Shown here: in pieces, positions 53,134-61,683 of the stretch
Layout: each line of letters begins with the position of its first letter
Numbering within the stretch: the first letter of the stretch is position 1
Origin: Methylophaga thiooxydans DMS010
GTDB taxonomy: Bacteria; Pseudomonadota; Gammaproteobacteria; Nitrosococcales; Methylophagaceae
Assembly: GCF_000156355.1 (NCBI RefSeq)
Contig: NZ_GG657892.1
Location: 1-61,683 of the forward strand
Length of the DNA: 61,683 nt
Reading direction: 5' to 3'
Notes under the pieces: generated by a model
Seen by the model: only the letters and a program-made list of their open reading frames with translations
The model's database searches: none
What the model was told of the DNA's origin: nothing
Program-made: the position numbers and the translations under genes

Positions 53134-54327
53134 TTATAAACTTTCTATAAGGCTGCGGATCCGCTCCGCAGCTTCAATACATTCTTCAAGCGGTGCAACC
53201 AAGGCCATGCGAACGCGATTGGCGCCTGGGTTACCCTTTGCTGTGTCACGCCCCAGATAACTACCTGGCAGAACGGTCACATGCTGCTGTTCAAATAACA
53301 GTCTGGCAAACTGGGTATCAGCGACCGGTGTTTCAGCCCACAAATAGAAACCTGCTTGAGGCATGCTCACATTCATTACTGGCGATAAGATTTCCAGTAC
53401 TGCTTTGAATTTTTCCTGATACAACTCACGATTATGAACAACATGAGCTTCGTCACTCCATGCCGAAATAGAGGCAGCCTGAGTCGCTGGTGGCATTGAA
53501 CAACCATGATAGGTTCGGTAACGCAGGAACTGTTTTAAAATAACAGCATCACCAGCAACAAAGCCACTCCGTAAACCGGGTGAGTTTGACCGTTTGGACA
53601 GACTATGAAAAACCACACAACGGCTTAAATCGGTATATCCAGCTTCATGAGCGGCTTCCAGTAAACCAACTGGCGCTTCAGCCGCGTCATCATAAATTTC
53701 TGAGTAACATTCATCGGCTGCAATCACAAAGTCATATTGGTGTGCCAATTCAATAAGCTGCGTCAACGTTGCTTTATCAATCACAGCACCCGTTGGGTTT
53801 CCAGGGCTACAGATGTAGAGTAACTGACAGCGTTTCCAGGTGGACTCTTCAACGGCATCAAAGTCTGGAATAAAGTTATTTTGCGCCGTGCAATTTAAAT
53901 AAACCGGCTCTGCACCCGCCAAAATCGCCGCACCTTCGTAGATCTGATAAAACGGGTTAGGCATTAAGACGACTGGATCTTGACTGCGATCAATCACGGC
54001 CTGAGCAAAAGCAAACAGTGCTTCGCGTGTACCATTGACCGGTAAAACCTGACTGATGGCATTAATGTGGCCATCCAATTTGAAACGGTTATCCAGCCAT
54101 GTCGCGATAGCATGACGCAGTTCATTTGTCCCTGCTGTTGTCGGATACGATGACAGTCCATGCAGGTGCGCAATCACGGCTTCTGTAATAAAGCCAGGTG
54201 TCGGGTGTTTAGGCTCACCAATTGACAAGGCAATATGCGGCTTGTCAGCAGGTGGTTCACAACCTTGTTTGAGTTGCGACAACTTTTCGAAAGGATAGGG
54301 ATGAAGTTTCGCCAGTTCCGGATTCAT
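53134..54327 (-). CDS. dapC: Succinyldiaminopimelate transaminase DapC
   Basis: 397 residues. PLP fold-I aminotransferase: SIGEPKHPTPGFI, CSPGNPTGAVI, DECYSEIYDD, SLSKRSNSPGLRSGF with the PLP lysine. Gives amino-transfer to the DAP branch between DapD and DapE. All three steps in order lie in this leftward block. Confidence 0.93.
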   Translation of the reverse strand: MNPELAKLHPYPFEKLSQLKQGCEPPADKPHIALSIGEPKHPTPGFITEAVIAHLHGLSSYPTTAGTNELRHAIATWLDNRFKLDGHINAISQVLPVNGTREALFAFAQAVIDRSQDPVVLMPNPFYQIYEGAAILAGAEPVYLNCTAQNNFIPDFDAVEESTWKRCQLLYICSPGNPTGAVIDKATLTQLIELAHQYDFVIAADECYSEIYDDAAEAPVGLLEAAHEAGYTDLSRCVVFHSLSKRSNSPGLRSGFVAGDAVILKQFLRYRTYHGCSMPPATQAASISAWSDEAHVVHNRELYQEKFKAVLEILSPVMNVSMPQAGFYLWAETPVADTQFARLLFEQQHVTVLPGSYLGRDTAKGNPGANRVRMALVAPLEECIEAAERIRSLIESL

Positions 54328-54399
54328 AAAGACCAGGGATTAATGAAAAATCAGACCATTATAACGGGTTGGGTGCTTCTCGTGTTATAACCTCACGCC
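54328..54399. promoter_or_regulatory. Divergent promoter region dapC / EamA with a dyad
   Basis: TTATAAC (54359-54365) and GTTATAA (54384-54390) form a perfect seven-base inverted repeat 19 to 31 bases apart, each arm able to act as a -10 in opposite directions. Short divergent region of 72 bases. Confidence 0.5.
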
Positions 54400-55284
54400 A
54401 TGAACACAGTGAATAACAAAGAATATTATCTGGCCGTAGCGGCGATTTTGTTTTCCTCAGCGATGTGGGGACTCATTTGGTATCCCATGCGATTGCTGGA
54501 ACAGGCGGGTATGCCCGTTGTCTGGACAATCCTGGTTGTTTATTTCGCTTCAGCAGTCGTTGCGACATTACAGCTATTATGGGTACGGAAAAGACTGACC
54601 ACAGCATGGCCGCCCACACTCTGGTTTTTGGCCTTAGCGGCGGGTTTAACCAATATTTCATTTCTTGTCGCCCTTATTGAAGGCGAAGTATTACGGGTGA
54701 TGTTGCTTTTTTATCTCTCACCTTTATGGTCTGTATTGCTAAGCCGCTGGTGGCTGGGGGAGCGTATTTCACGTCTATCCATGCTGATGATTTTGGTGGC
54801 AATGTCAGGCACCTTTATGATGCTGTGGCACCCAGAAGTAGGGCTGCCTTGGCCGCATGGTCCTGCAGACTGGTTAGCGTTATTTGCCAGCGTGATGTTT
54901 TCTGTCAATAACGTGCTTAGTCGCAAACTGGCGCAAGTGGCGATGGAAGTAAAAACAACGGTGGTTTACTGGGGCGTTGTTATGGTTGCCGTGGTGGTGC
55001 TGTTACTTAAGCAATCATCGGTTCCCGAGCTTCCTCTAAACCTATGGCTGGCCGTGATGGTCTTGGGTGGTTTGTGTTTTACCGCGATGACAATCAGCGT
55101 GCTCTATGGACTTGCCCGCATGCCCGTGTTTCGCTCTGCAATATTAATGTTGTTTGAATTACTCGTTGCCGCCGCGTCTGCATGGGCATTGACCAGTGAG
55201 AGAATGACCGTGGCAGAGTGGATAGGTGGCGCGCTTATTTTTGTTGCAGCTTATGGCATGGCAAAAAGTGGTAAAGACCATTGA
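54400..55284 (+). CDS. EamA/DMT-family transporter
   Basis: 294 residues with ten membrane helices in two EamA halves. Conserved features: FSSAMWGLIWYPMRLLE, FYLSPLWSVLLSRWWLGE, ILMLFELLVAAASAWAL. Probably exports metabolites or amino acids. Substrate unknown. Confidence 0.9.
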   Translation: MNTVNNKEYYLAVAAILFSSAMWGLIWYPMRLLEQAGMPVVWTILVVYFASAVVATLQLLWVRKRLTTAWPPTLWFLALAAGLTNISFLVALIEGEVLRVMLLFYLSPLWSVLLSRWWLGERISRLSMLMILVAMSGTFMMLWHPEVGLPWPHGPADWLALFASVMFSVNNVLSRKLAQVAMEVKTTVVYWGVVMVAVVVLLLKQSSVPELPLNLWLAVMVLGGLCFTAMTISVLYGLARMPVFRSAILMLFELLVAAASAWALTSERMTVAEWIGGALIFVAAYGMAKSGKDH

Positions 55285-55387
55285 TGTTGGGCTTGAGGCG
55301 GGATCACGTTAAAATAATACATAAAGTTATCAACTATTCTGACGGCAGTGCTTGTCAGCGTTCTTATTTATCAATCAGGTCCAAACC

Positions 55388-55780
55388 ATGATTAAATCTA
55401 TTGCTCACGCCAGCTTTCTTGTTGAAGATGTGTCCCGGTCATTGACGTTTTACAGTGATATTTTGCAGATCCCCGTTAACCCCAATCGACCAGACTTTGC
55501 TTATGATGGGGCATGGCTGGATATTGGTGATAACGGCCAACAAATCCACTTAATGAAGCTACCGAACCCTGATTCTGTTGAGGGACGACCTGCCCATGGT
55601 GGTCGTGATCGTCATGTGGCTTTAGTGGTAGAAGATTTAGAAGCGTTAGCGCAACGACTGGAACAGGCAGGTTATGAATTTTCCCGAAGCAAGTCTGGTC
55701 GTGCGGCATTCTTTTGTCGTGATCCGGATGGTAACGCAATTGAGTTTTCAGAAGATTTCACGGCCCCAGCGCAACGCTAA
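55388..55780 (+). CDS. VOC-family (glyoxalase-like) protein
   Basis: 130 residues from ATG 55388. Single glyoxalase-type module: HASFLVEDVSRSLTFYSDIL, QQIHLMKLPNP, RHVALVVEDLEALAQRLEQA, FCRDPDGNAIEFSE with metal ligands His and Glu. Substrate unknown. Confidence 0.9.
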   Translation: MIKSIAHASFLVEDVSRSLTFYSDILQIPVNPNRPDFAYDGAWLDIGDNGQQIHLMKLPNPDSVEGRPAHGGRDRHVALVVEDLEALAQRLEQAGYEFSRSKSGRAAFFCRDPDGNAIEFSEDFTAPAQR

Positions 55781-56043
55781 AAGTTATCTGAAACGGTCAA
55801 TCAAGGACTTACAGAGTTACCCACAAATTCTGTGGATAACTCTGTGATTAACTCTTGTGAAAATCGCTAAGTCATTATTCTGTAACAACACCGTCGGTGG
55901 TGGTTAAAAAAACAGCATTAAAATATAGCTATACAAAACAATGACTTAAAATTGTTCTGCATAGATTCAATGACTTAGCGAGGATAGTTATCATCAACTT
56001 GTAATAAAGCGTTTAACTGGTGATAACTTTTTCCCGAATTCGC
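55781..56043. other. Dyad-rich convergent spacer with DnaA-box-like hairpin
   Basis: 263 bases between converging genes, no gene seen. CAGAGTTACCCACA near 55811 and TGTGGATAACTCTG form a near-perfect inverted repeat holding a perfect DnaA box (TGTGGATAA) and a one-mismatch box. CGCTAAGTCATT (55865-55876) and AATGACTTAGCG (55969-55980) are a perfect 12-base inverted repeat, with a third AATGACTTA at 55940-55948. TATAGCTATA (55924-55933) is palindromic. No T-run terminator is visible. Confidence 0.5.
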
Positions 56044-56910
56044 TTAACGAGCCAATGCGGGTTGTTGCATCTCGTTGAAACGCTGATCTTCTTCACCGGT
56101 CGGTTGCTGACGTTGTTGTTCCAGATCCGTAAAGTTAAATAAATCTAAATCAGCCAGTTGTGACGGTGACAGGTTCTGGATACTGCGGAAGATATTTTCC
56201 AGTCGTCCTGGGTGCTCTTTTTCCCAGCCTTGTAGCATGTCTTTAATGACCTGACGTTGCAGGTTTTCTTGTGAGCCACATAGGTTGCAGGGAATAATGG
56301 GGAATTGCATTGCGTCAGAATATTTGACGATGTCGGACTCTTTGGCATAACACAGAGGGCGGATGACGATATTGGTTTTATCATCACTCAGCAGCTTAGG
56401 TGGCATCGCTTTGATTTTGCTGCCGTAGAACATGTTCAAAAACAACGTTTCAATAATGTCGTCGCGGTGATGACCTAATGCAATTTTGGTAATCCCATTT
56501 TGTCGAGCGTAACCATATAAAGAACCGCGACGCAGTCTTGAACAGATACCACAGGTGGTTTTACCCTCAGGCACGACTTCTTTGACAATGCTGTAGGTGT
56601 CTTTTTCAATAATGTGATAAGGCACACCGATAGACGCGAGATACTCCGGCAGTACGTGTTCTGGGAACCCCGGTTGTTTCTGATCTAAGTTCACGGCAAT
56701 CAATTCAAAATTAATTGGCGCATGATCGCGGAGGTTAATCAGAATATCCAGCATGGTGTAGCTATCCTTACCACCGGATAAACAGACCATGACCTTGTCG
56801 CCATCCTGAATCATATTGTAGTCAGCAATTGCCTGACCAACATTACGCCGTAAACGCTTACGTAGTTTATTAAACTCGAGTTGTTGTTTTACTAATGTTT
56901 CATCTGTCAT
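56044..56910 (-). CDS. ttcA: tRNA 2-thiocytidine synthetase TtcA
   Basis: 288 residues. PP-loop [10 protein letters not shown], CxxC in [14 protein letters not shown], and a second [12 protein letters not shown]. These cysteines hold an iron-sulfur cluster. Thiolates C32 of tRNA with ATP. Overlaps the moeA stop by four bases. Confidence 0.96.
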   Translation of the reverse strand: MTDETLVKQQLEFNKLRKRLRRNVGQAIADYNMIQDGDKVMVCLSGGKDSYTMLDILINLRDHAPINFELIAVNLDQKQPGFPEHVLPEYLASIGVPYHIIEKDTYSIVKEVVPEGKTTCGICSRLRRGSLYGYARQNGITKIALGHHRDDIIETLFLNMFYGSKIKAMPPKLLSDDKTNIVIRPLCYAKESDIVKYSDAMQFPIIPCNLCGSQENLQRQVIKDMLQGWEKEHPGRLENIFRSIQNLSPSQLADLDLFNFTDLEQQRQQPTGEEDQRFNEMQQPALAR

Positions 56911-58166
56911 ACGAGACCTGCAAAGGGTTGTACGGTAACGATAGTGCCGGGATTTATGCCATCACATTCTTCATCCAGTAAGATGAAGCAGTTGGCGACG
57001 CTCATTGAGCGTAAAATACCGGAACCTTGTTGACCGGTGGTGCGAACCTTGAGTTCGCCCCGTTCATTTTCAAAGAGAATACCGCGCTGAAACTCAAACC
57101 GACCGGGTCGTTTACGAATAGCGCTTTCTGTCTGTACTTGCATTAAAGGCAGCGGCTGTGGATTTTCACCTGCCATCTTTCTCAACGCGGGTTGCACAAA
57201 TTGATAAAAGGTCACCATCACGGAGACGGGGTTGCCGGGCAGGCCAAAAAACAAGGCATCTTGTATTTTACCAAATGCCAATGGGCGACCGGGCTTCATT
57301 GCGATTTTCCAGAAGTTGACTTCGCCAAGTTCAGCGAGCATTTCTTTGACGTAATCGGCATCACCCACGGAGACACCCCCTGAGGTAATGACAACATCGG
57401 CTTCTGCCGCCGCCTGTTGTAATGCAGACTTCAGTGCGGCTTTATTATCAGGTACCACACCCATATCAAGCACATCGGCATCCAAGCGCTTTAACATGCC
57501 ATAGAGCGTGTAGCGATTGCTGTCGTAGATTTGTCCGGCTTCCAGTGATTCACCAATCGAGCGTAATTCATCACCGGTGGAGAAGAAAGCAACGCGTAAA
57601 CGACGTTTGGTGATGACTTCTGCGATACCCAATGAGGCTATCAAACCCATATCAGCAGGCGTAATACGATGACCTGCGGGCAATACCGAGTCACCTTGCT
57701 GAATATCTTCACCCGCCATGCGAACATTTTGTCCCGGGTTTTGCGTACCGTGGACGGTAATGCTGTGACCATCAACAGCAACATGTTCTTGCATAATGAC
57801 AGTGTCACATTCAGGCGGCATCATGGCGCCGGTCATGATGCGTACACAGTCACCTTTAGCGACTTGGCCGATATAAGGTTGACCTGCATAAGCAATACCG
57901 ACTTGGGTCAGTGTAAAGCTATCTGCTTGTATATCACTACTATGCATAGCATAACCATCCATAGCAGAGTTGTTATGTGGCGGTACCTGTATTGGCGATT
58001 TTATCGGCTGGTGTAAAACATGGCCCAATGCCTCACGCAGAGCAAGTTTTTGCCAACTGCTGATAGGTAGCAATAAGGTATCGATATGAGCGCGTGCTTG
58101 TTCGACATTGAGACTTTGTTGGTCTTGTGGATCAGCACAACTCGGTTGCGGCGTAAATTCAGCCAT
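56907..58166 (-). CDS. moeA: Molybdopterin molybdenumtransferase MoeA
   Basis: 419 residues from ATG 58166; TTG 58181 is possible but overlaps mobAB. Signatures [67 protein letters not shown]. Inserts molybdate into molybdopterin. Confidence 0.96.
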   Translation of the reverse strand: MAEFTPQPSCADPQDQQSLNVEQARAHIDTLLLPISSWQKLALREALGHVLHQPIKSPIQVPPHNNSAMDGYAMHSSDIQADSFTLTQVGIAYAGQPYIGQVAKGDCVRIMTGAMMPPECDTVIMQEHVAVDGHSITVHGTQNPGQNVRMAGEDIQQGDSVLPAGHRITPADMGLIASLGIAEVITKRRLRVAFFSTGDELRSIGESLEAGQIYDSNRYTLYGMLKRLDADVLDMGVVPDNKAALKSALQQAAAEADVVITSGGVSVGDADYVKEMLAELGEVNFWKIAMKPGRPLAFGKIQDALFFGLPGNPVSVMVTFYQFVQPALRKMAGENPQPLPLMQVQTESAIRKRPGRFEFQRGILFENERGELKVRTTGQQGSGILRSMSVANCFILLDEECDGINPGTIVTVQPFAGLV

Positions 58167-58168
58167 AA

Positions 58169-59281
58169 TTAGGCGGTCCAAGAAGAAATAAAGTGGTTAA
58201 TATAATCAGCCATGGCAGCGATATCATTAATATCCAATGTGTCCAATTGCGCGGTATTGGTTAACGTTTCGTCACTTGCAATCGCAATGATATGAGGATC
58301 ATCCCTGAATAACAGTGGTTTTCCAAGGCTGGGACGGTGTAATTCGATTTTAGGGATCGCTTCATGCTTAAACCCCTCGACCAAAATCAAATCCAGTTTA
58401 GCCATATCCAATCTGGGCAATAAAGCTGACAGTATCGGGTCGTTATCGCTATTTTGCTTTTCCATCAGTGCCATCATTTTTGATGATGCGATCAACATTT
58501 GCTGCGCACCGGCCTCACGAATTACATAGCTATCCTTACCGGGCTTATCAATATCAAAGTTGTGATGAGCATGCTTGATGACGGCCACACGAAGACGACG
58601 TTTATTTAGCTCAGGCAATAGTTTGGTCAGTAAGGTTGTTTTTCCCGTGCCACTGAACGCAGAGAAACCTATCATGGGGACGGGCGATTTTGTGGCAAGT
58701 GGCTGTTGTAAGTCTTCCGGGTGATTAAAGTTAACAAACGTTTCAGGCTGGTCTGAAAAGTCTACTTCTGCCATTTTGTGTTGTGCTAGCCAACGGTCAA
58801 TCTTGCGTTCGCCTTGTTCCAGAAAACTGTTGAGACTGTCTTTGAGTCGGGTAGGAATCAAACAAAAAACAGGTTGTAGACGATCGCCATCACTGGCAAC
58901 GGCGACATCGCTTTGTGTCAGTAATAAGGTTTCCATCATGCGCTGGCGTAGTTGTTTGGAAATACTGGGACAATCACAGGGTGCAGTGAGAATAAAGTCA
59001 GTTTCAACCTGTTCCATCGCGGTTAACATTCCAGCCAAAGGCCCATGAAAGCCTTCAATAGAATCTTGAGTAACGGGATAACCGAAGGATTGGTACTGGT
59101 CAATATGACGATTAGCGTTAATAATGAGCGTATCGACTTGTGGCTGCATTGCCTGAATAGCATAGTGCACCATAGGCTGCTGCTGATAAAGCATTAGACC
59201 TTTATCAGCACCGCCCATGCGGCGAGCTTGGCCACCGGCTAAAATGACGCCCGTCACGGAAGGGTTGATTTGTACACTCAT
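58169..59281 (-). CDS. MobA-MobB fusion: cofactor guanylyltransferase plus GTP-binding adaptor
   Basis: 370 residues from ATG 59281. N-terminal MobA (VTGVILAGGQARRMGGADKG, APCDCPSISKQLRQRM) makes molybdopterin guanine dinucleotide; C-terminal MobB (GFSAFSGTGKTTLLTKLLPE Walker A, DLILVEGFKHEAIPKIELHR). Fusion is found in some proteobacteria. The head-to-tail order fits bis-MGD insertion. Confidence 0.94.
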   Translation of the reverse strand: MSVQINPSVTGVILAGGQARRMGGADKGLMLYQQQPMVHYAIQAMQPQVDTLIINANRHIDQYQSFGYPVTQDSIEGFHGPLAGMLTAMEQVETDFILTAPCDCPSISKQLRQRMMETLLLTQSDVAVASDGDRLQPVFCLIPTRLKDSLNSFLEQGERKIDRWLAQHKMAEVDFSDQPETFVNFNHPEDLQQPLATKSPVPMIGFSAFSGTGKTTLLTKLLPELNKRRLRVAVIKHAHHNFDIDKPGKDSYVIREAGAQQMLIASSKMMALMEKQNSDNDPILSALLPRLDMAKLDLILVEGFKHEAIPKIELHRPSLGKPLLFRDDPHIIAIASDETLTNTAQLDTLDINDIAAMADYINHFISSWTA

Positions 59282-59321
59282 TTTACTGCTTGCCTGAACC
59301 TGATTAATGTGGAAAAAAGTC

Positions 59322-59966
59322 ATGGCTAAATATTGGTTTACCGCGCTTATTATACTGTTAAATAGCATTACAGCATTGGCTGATGAATTGGATATTGTTG
59401 TGCTTGGCTTATTTGCCGGACAAGCGGTGGTTGAAGTCAATGGCCAACAGCATCTGCTAAAAGTCGGCAGTGTCACCCCCGAGGGACTTAAGTTGATCTC
59501 GGCTACCAGTAATGAAGCTGTAATGGAAATTAACGGTACACAACAAAAATTTCAATTGGGAAACCGAGTAAGTAGTAATTTTTCAGCAGCAACTGCGCAG
59601 CCGAAAGTTAGTGTATGGCCTAAAAATGGTATGTACTTAACGACTGGCACAGTCAATGGGTATAGTGTCGACTTTCTAGTTGATACAGGGGCAAGCAGTA
59701 TCGCCTTAAATGCAGCCACTGCAGAACGCCTGGGTATCGATTTTTATCGTGGTGAACGGATTGGTATTCGTACCGCATCGGGAAGAGGCATGGCTTATCG
59801 TGTCGTCTTAGATTATGTGCAGTTAGATGAAATCAAACTCTACAACGTAGAAGCTGTGGTACTTGATGGGGAGGAGCCATCACCAGCTCTGCTGGGTATG
59901 TCTTTCTTGGGGCAATTAGATATCCAGCACAATGGTGAACGGCTGGACTTACAACAAAAATATTAA
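59322..59966 (+). CDS. Retropepsin-like periplasmic aspartic protease
   Basis: 214 residues from ATG 59322 (second of two in-frame ATGs). Signal peptide (WFTALIILLNSITALADE), C-terminal retropepsin domain with FLVDTGASSIALNA and LLGMSFLGQLDI, TIGR02281-type. Probably a homodimer in the periplasm; substrate unknown. Confidence 0.9.
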   Translation: MAKYWFTALIILLNSITALADELDIVVLGLFAGQAVVEVNGQQHLLKVGSVTPEGLKLISATSNEAVMEINGTQQKFQLGNRVSSNFSAATAQPKVSVWPKNGMYLTTGTVNGYSVDFLVDTGASSIALNAATAERLGIDFYRGERIGIRTASGRGMAYRVVLDYVQLDEIKLYNVEAVVLDGEEPSPALLGMSFLGQLDIQHNGERLDLQQKY

Positions 59967-59970
59967 TTAA

Positions 59971-60003
59971 AAAAAAGCCCGGATAAACCGGGCTTTTTTT
60001 ACT
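59971..60003. terminator. Bidirectional terminator, protease and folE2
   Basis: AAAAAAGCCCGG (59971-59982) and CCGGGCTTTTTT (59988-59999) form a 12-base stem with a five-base loop, ending in T-runs on both strands. Confidence 0.92.
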
Positions 60004-60016
60004 TTTTTCTTTGTTA

Positions 60017-60826
60017 TCAATCGAAGCCTTTGCTGATTAAGGCGTAAGCTGAGTGATTATGTATTGATTCAAAGTTTTCTGACTCAACGGTGTAGGCATT
60101 AATACGGTCGTCTTCGTTCAGTTTTGCAGCAATGTCACGCACCATATCTTCCACAAACTTAGGATTATCATAAGCACGCTCGGTGACGTATTTTTCATCC
60201 GGGCGTTTCAACAAACCGTAGATTTCACATGAGGCTTGTTTCTCAACCAGATCAATCAGATCTTCAATCCAGATAAAGCTGTCAACACGAACGGTTAATG
60301 TCACGTGTGAACGTTGATTATGTGCGCCGTAATCAGAGATGTTTTTCGAACATGGGCACAAGCTTGTAACTGGCACAACGACTTTAACAGTCATTGCGGT
60401 ATCTTTACCTGTGATTTCACCGATGAAGCTAACATCGTAATCCATCAGGCTGCGCACTTTTGAAATGGGCGCTTCCTTATTGACGAAATAAGGGAAATTC
60501 ATTTCGACATAACCTGATTCAGCATCAAGGCGTTCTGTCATTTCGCCCAGCATTTTACGGAATGATTTAACCGTAATTTCATCTTCATGCTGATTCAGAA
60601 TTTCAACAAAACGTGACATGTGTGTGCCTTTGAAATGGTGCGGCAGATTCACATACATGTTGAAATTAGCAATTGTGTGCTGTTCACCCTTAGTACGGTC
60701 ACTCACTTTGACCGGGTGTTTGATATCTTTGATACCAACTTTATCAATCGCAATTTGACGTTTATCAGCAATATTCTGAACGTCTTCGATTTCGTCGTTT
60801 TTAGTGCTTGCTGGGGTAGTACTCAT
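60017..60826 (-). CDS. folE2: GTP cyclohydrolase IB FolE2
   Basis: 269 residues. [20 protein letters not shown] has the catalytic/metal-binding Cys; [20 protein letters not shown] and [13 protein letters not shown] are also typical. Converts GTP to dihydroneopterin triphosphate. It can use metals other than zinc, of interest beside a zinc-uptake receptor in the same window. Lies four bases after queD. Confidence 0.96.
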   Translation of the reverse strand: MSTTPASTKNDEIEDVQNIADKRQIAIDKVGIKDIKHPVKVSDRTKGEQHTIANFNMYVNLPHHFKGTHMSRFVEILNQHEDEITVKSFRKMLGEMTERLDAESGYVEMNFPYFVNKEAPISKVRSLMDYDVSFIGEITGKDTAMTVKVVVPVTSLCPCSKNISDYGAHNQRSHVTLTVRVDSFIWIEDLIDLVEKQASCEIYGLLKRPDEKYVTERAYDNPKFVEDMVRDIAAKLNEDDRINAYTVESENFESIHNHSAYALISKGFD

Positions 60827-60830
60827 TCAA

Positions 60831-61211
60831 TTATTCCTCGCTATATTTCACACAGGCGCGATCGGTTTCCCATAAGGTGACGCCTGAAATCTTGGCTGTT
60901 TCATTGTTGAGTGTGCCACTCAGCTTTTGATAAAAATACTGGGCGATGTTCTCAGCGGTTGGATTGACGGTATCAAAGGGGGGGATATCGTTCAGATACC
61001 GATGATCCAAGGTTTTAGCCAACTCACGGGCAGCAGTTTTAATGGTCTTGAAATCCATGCCCATGCCATGCTCATTGAGCGCGGTGGCGGTAACCTCAAC
61101 TTCCAGTTTCCAGTTGTGGCCGTGCATGCGACTGCAGTCACCTGGATACTCTCTAAGGGTGTGTGCTGAAGCAAAATCGGCCAAGATTTTAAGGGTATAA
61201 GTTGCGCTCAT
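60831..61211 (-). CDS. queD: 6-carboxytetrahydropterin synthase QueD
   Basis: 126 residues. Zinc ligands FASAH and MHGHNWKLEV; catalytic Cys in GDCSRMHGH; LDHRYLNDIPPF. Makes CPH4 from dihydroneopterin triphosphate, the FolE2 product, for queuosine. No ribosome site before the ATG. Confidence 0.95.
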   Translation of the reverse strand: MSATYTLKILADFASAHTLREYPGDCSRMHGHNWKLEVEVTATALNEHGMGMDFKTIKTAARELAKTLDHRYLNDIPPFDTVNPTAENIAQYFYQKLSGTLNNETAKISGVTLWETDRACVKYSEE

Positions 61212-61250
61212 ATTGTTGACTATTATACTCAGGAATTGTTCTCGAGAACA
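61212..61250 (-). promoter_or_regulatory. Palindromic promoter of queD-folE2, near leaderless
   Basis: On the minus strand TATAAT lies at 61227-61222, ten bases before the queD ATG, so mRNA leader would be only a few bases. TGTTCTCGAGAACA (61237-61250), a perfect 14-base palindrome, covers the -35 region and looks like a repressor site. Confidence 0.6.
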
Positions 61251-61255
61251 GGGTA

Positions 61256-61683
61256 TTATGCCGGAAAGTATCGATTAATCACATCGATAATTCCGTTTGC
61301 ATCCAGTCCACAATCAGACAACATCTGTTTGTGTACACCGTGATCGATGAATTTATCAGGTAATCCCATCAATCTAATCGCGACGTCATGCCCGATTTCA
61401 CGCAGATATTCATTGACGGCACTGCCAGCACCACCCATGACCGCATTTTCCTCAATGGTGATAAGTAAATCATGTTCATCAGCAAGTTGACGGATAAGCG
61501 TGGTATCCAAGGGTTTAACAAATCGCATATTCACAACGCTAGCGTCAATCTGCTGCGCGGCCTGTTCAGCGGCATCGACTAAACTGCCAAATGCAAGAAT
61601 AGCGACTTTTTTACCCTTGCGGCGCAATTCCGCTTTGCCTATTTCAAGCGTGTTCAAAGCAGGTTCAATGTCGCGTCCAATAC
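61256..61683 (-). CDS. dxs: 1-deoxy-D-xylulose-5-phosphate synthase (Dxs), C-terminal part
   Basis: About 142 residues of the transketolase C-terminal domain (IGRDIEPALNTLEIGKAELR, GSLVDAAEQAAQQIDASVVN, TIEENAVMGGAGSAVNEYL). The gene runs off the window's right edge. Dxs makes DXP for isoprenoids, thiamine and pyridoxal. Confidence 0.93.
   Translation of the reverse strand, partial: IGRDIEPALNTLEIGKAELRRKGKKVAILAFGSLVDAAEQAAQQIDASVVNMRFVKPLDTTLIRQLADEHDLLITIEENAVMGGAGSAVNEYLREIGHDVAIRLMGLPDKFIDHGVHKQMLSDCGLDANGIIDVINRYFPA

Noticed and set aside
55781..56043. Chromosomal origin or dif site
   Set aside because: Only two DnaA-like boxes, no AT-rich unwinding repeats or dnaA/gidA neighbours, and no recognisable dif core.

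Overview
The window is a gammaproteobacterial chromosome segment. The host part carries fabA-fabB, dapC-dapD-dapE, moeA with a mobA-mobB fusion, purU, ttcA, queD-folE2 and the 3' end of dxs. This set would suit a marine gammaproteobacterium, perhaps near Methylophaga or Thiotrichales, but that is an inference from gene content and moderate GC. The left 37.8 kb is a Mu-like transposable prophage.

Prophage, about 1-37835. The left end carries MuA-type binding sites and the right end has two 22-bp-spaced copies of the same motif. The host junction is at about 37835/37836. Layout from left to right: an S24 repressor with a divergent operator region and a Ner-like regulator (174-1382); a leftward unknown gene (1383-1835); transposase MuA and ATPase MuB (2413-5396); a semi-essential early block with a CsrA homologue, a DUF3164 protein, an HD phosphohydrolase, GemA and a Mor-type activator (5393-9779); a RepA-like ATPase and a secreted small protein; lysis genes (11243-12362); small DksA/TraR-like and Mu gp25/26-type proteins; packaging and head genes (13385-19084); a 230-bp noncoding stretch at the physical midpoint, followed by a two-gene membrane cassette and a terminator (19085-20434); protease/scaffold, decoration and capsid genes (20519-23122); and contractile-tail genes in exact Mu order, including a candidate -2/+1 frameshift in the tail-assembly chaperone (23192-35186). 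The right end carries cargo: a phospholipase A2-like protein, a Com-like zinc finger overlapping a DNA adenine methylase, and two unknown proteins.

The prophage sits inside a type I secretion ABC-transporter gene of the LapB kind. Only its C-terminal two thirds (37836-39248) is present. The rest of that operon follows: HlyD/LapC-type adaptor, a LuxR-type regulator with a degenerate receiver, and a TolC/LapE-type outer-membrane protein. The lysogen has probably lost export of its large adhesin.

Host region, 42.7-61.7 kb: fatty-acid genes (fabA-fabB), a small unknown leftward gene, an alpha/beta hydrolase with a MazG-like pyrophosphohydrolase, purU, an SDR, a leftward block (a DUF4870-type membrane protein; a ZnuD-like receptor in line with dapE; dapD and dapC), an EamA transporter, a VOC protein, a dyad-rich convergent spacer, ttcA, the molybdenum cofactor genes, a retropepsin-like protease, and queD-folE2 (linked steps from GTP towards queuosine) behind a palindromic, near-leaderless promoter. 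I saw no rRNA, tRNA, insertion sequence or CRISPR array. No gene-free stretch exceeds 300 bases; the longest are 55781-56043 and 19085-19314.
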